DNA from: JAXMBX01 sp046349635
GTDB lineage: Bacteria > Planctomycetota > Planctomycetia > Planctomycetales > Planctomycetaceae
Assembly: GCA_046349635.1 (NCBI GenBank)
Contig: JAXMBX010000066.1
Span: 1 to 24,349, forward strand
Direction of reading: 5' to 3'
Length of the DNA stretch: 24,349 nucleotides
How positions within the stretch are numbered: position 1 is the first letter of the stretch; each line of letters begins with the position of its first letter. The notes below the pieces were generated by a model. It was not told the origin of the DNA and searched no databases. It worked only from the letters and a program-made list of their open reading frames with translations. Position numbers and translations under genes: made by a program. Positions 23,747 through 24,349 of the stretch are shown piece after piece.

Positions 23747-24349
23747 TCAGGCCTTCGCGCACTTGGCAGCGGCCTGGGCGATCGGCAGAAACTGTTCCAC
23801 CTTCAGGCTCGCTCCCCCCACGAGGGCTCCATCCACATTCGCCTGACGGAGAAGTTCTTCTGCGTTATCCGGTTTGACGCTCCCACCATACAAAATCTGT
23901 AACTTCTCTGCAATTTGGGAATTGTAATGCGATTGGACCCATTCCCGCAGGTACTTATGGGCCGCCTCAGCCTGGTCAGGGGTGGCAGTCTTCCCTGTCC
24001 CGATGGCCCAGACCGGCTCGTAAGCGATCACAATCTTGGCGAAAGAGTCCCCGGCAACCCCGGCCAGCGAGCCAGTCATCTGCTCGTTGAGGACCTTGTC
24101 GGTCTCATTGGCTTCCCGTTCCGCCAGAAGCTCTCCCACGCAGAGAATGACATGCAGCCCCTGGGCGAGCGCCTTTTTGGTCTTTTGAGCGATTAAGTCG
24201 TCTGTCTCCTTGAGGATATGGCGACGCTCACTGTGCCCCAGGATGACATATTTGCAGCCCACGTCAGCCAGCATTTCCGTGGCGGTCTCGCCGGTGAACG
24301 CCCCGGGGGCTTCCTGGGAGCAGTTCTGGGCACCCAGGGCGACCTTGCT
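23747..24349 (-). CDS. tpiA: Triose-phosphate isomerase, N-terminus outside window
   Basis: 200 C-terminal residues are visible; the frame is open to the window edge, so the start and the N-terminal Asn-Lys catalytic residues are missing. It interconverts dihydroxyacetone phosphate and glyceraldehyde 3-phosphate in glycolysis. Visible motifs are AQNCSQEAPGAFTGETATEML, the catalytic His in ILGHSERR, the catalytic Glu in the signature AYEPVWAIGTGKTA (loop 6 follows), and the phosphate-binding LYGGSVKPDN and DGALVGGASL. The ATG at 24274 is internal. It lies 115 bases upstream of secG and probably shares its transcript. Confidence 0.96.
   Translation of the reverse strand, partial: SKVALGAQNCSQEAPGAFTGETATEMLADVGCKYVILGHSERRHILKETDDLIAQKTKKALAQGLHVILCVGELLAEREANETDKVLNEQMTGSLAGVAGDSFAKIVIAYEPVWAIGTGKTATPDQAEAAHKYLREWVQSHYNSQIAEKLQILYGGSVKPDNAEELLRQANVDGALVGGASLKVEQFLPIAQAAAKCAKA

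Overview
The window looks like a stretch of a planctomycete chromosome (Planctomycetaceae-like). This is inferred from gene content: a formylglycine-type sulfatase, three large Gram-negative-type outer-membrane porins with planctomycete-like extended N-termini, a short acidic omega subunit, separate coaB and coaC genes, and a SecG with a long Ala/Pro tail. GC is moderate to high and nearly all genes are on the minus strand. No rRNA, tRNA, CRISPR array, insertion sequence or phage gene was seen.

Bases 1-9609 are an accessory, envelope-oriented part. It holds the 3' part of an arylsulfatase and a secreted DUF1254/DUF1214 protein (both plus strand), then on the minus strand an OprB-type porin, an OprO/OprP-type porin, a DUF1445 (YcsI-like) gene broken by two closely spaced frameshifts, and a second OprO/OprP-type porin. 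A plus-strand mgtE magnesium transporter follows and converges, 4 bases apart, on a BFN/DUF151 protein gene.

Bases 11442-16902 hold the BFN gene, valS and cimA, all on the minus strand. The cimA leader contains the most interesting structure in the window: a consensus-like sigma70 promoter, a 29-codon leader peptide with its own Shine-Dalgarno sequence and an Ile/Val run (IVEIIIV), and an intrinsic terminator 43 bases before the cimA start. The 5' arm of the terminator is also complementary to the segment over the leader stop codon. This is the arrangement expected of ribosome-mediated attenuation by isoleucine/valine supply, acting on the first enzyme of the citramalate route to isoleucine.

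Bases 16935-24349 are a housekeeping block read right to left: tpiA (partial), secG, a terminator, yicC, gmk, rpoZ, coaC, coaB, ftsK and a small four-helix membrane protein. yicC-gmk-rpoZ-coaC-coaB are spaced 8-28 bases apart and look like one operon (RNA turnover, GMP phosphorylation, RNA polymerase omega, coenzyme A synthesis). ftsK and the membrane protein follow.
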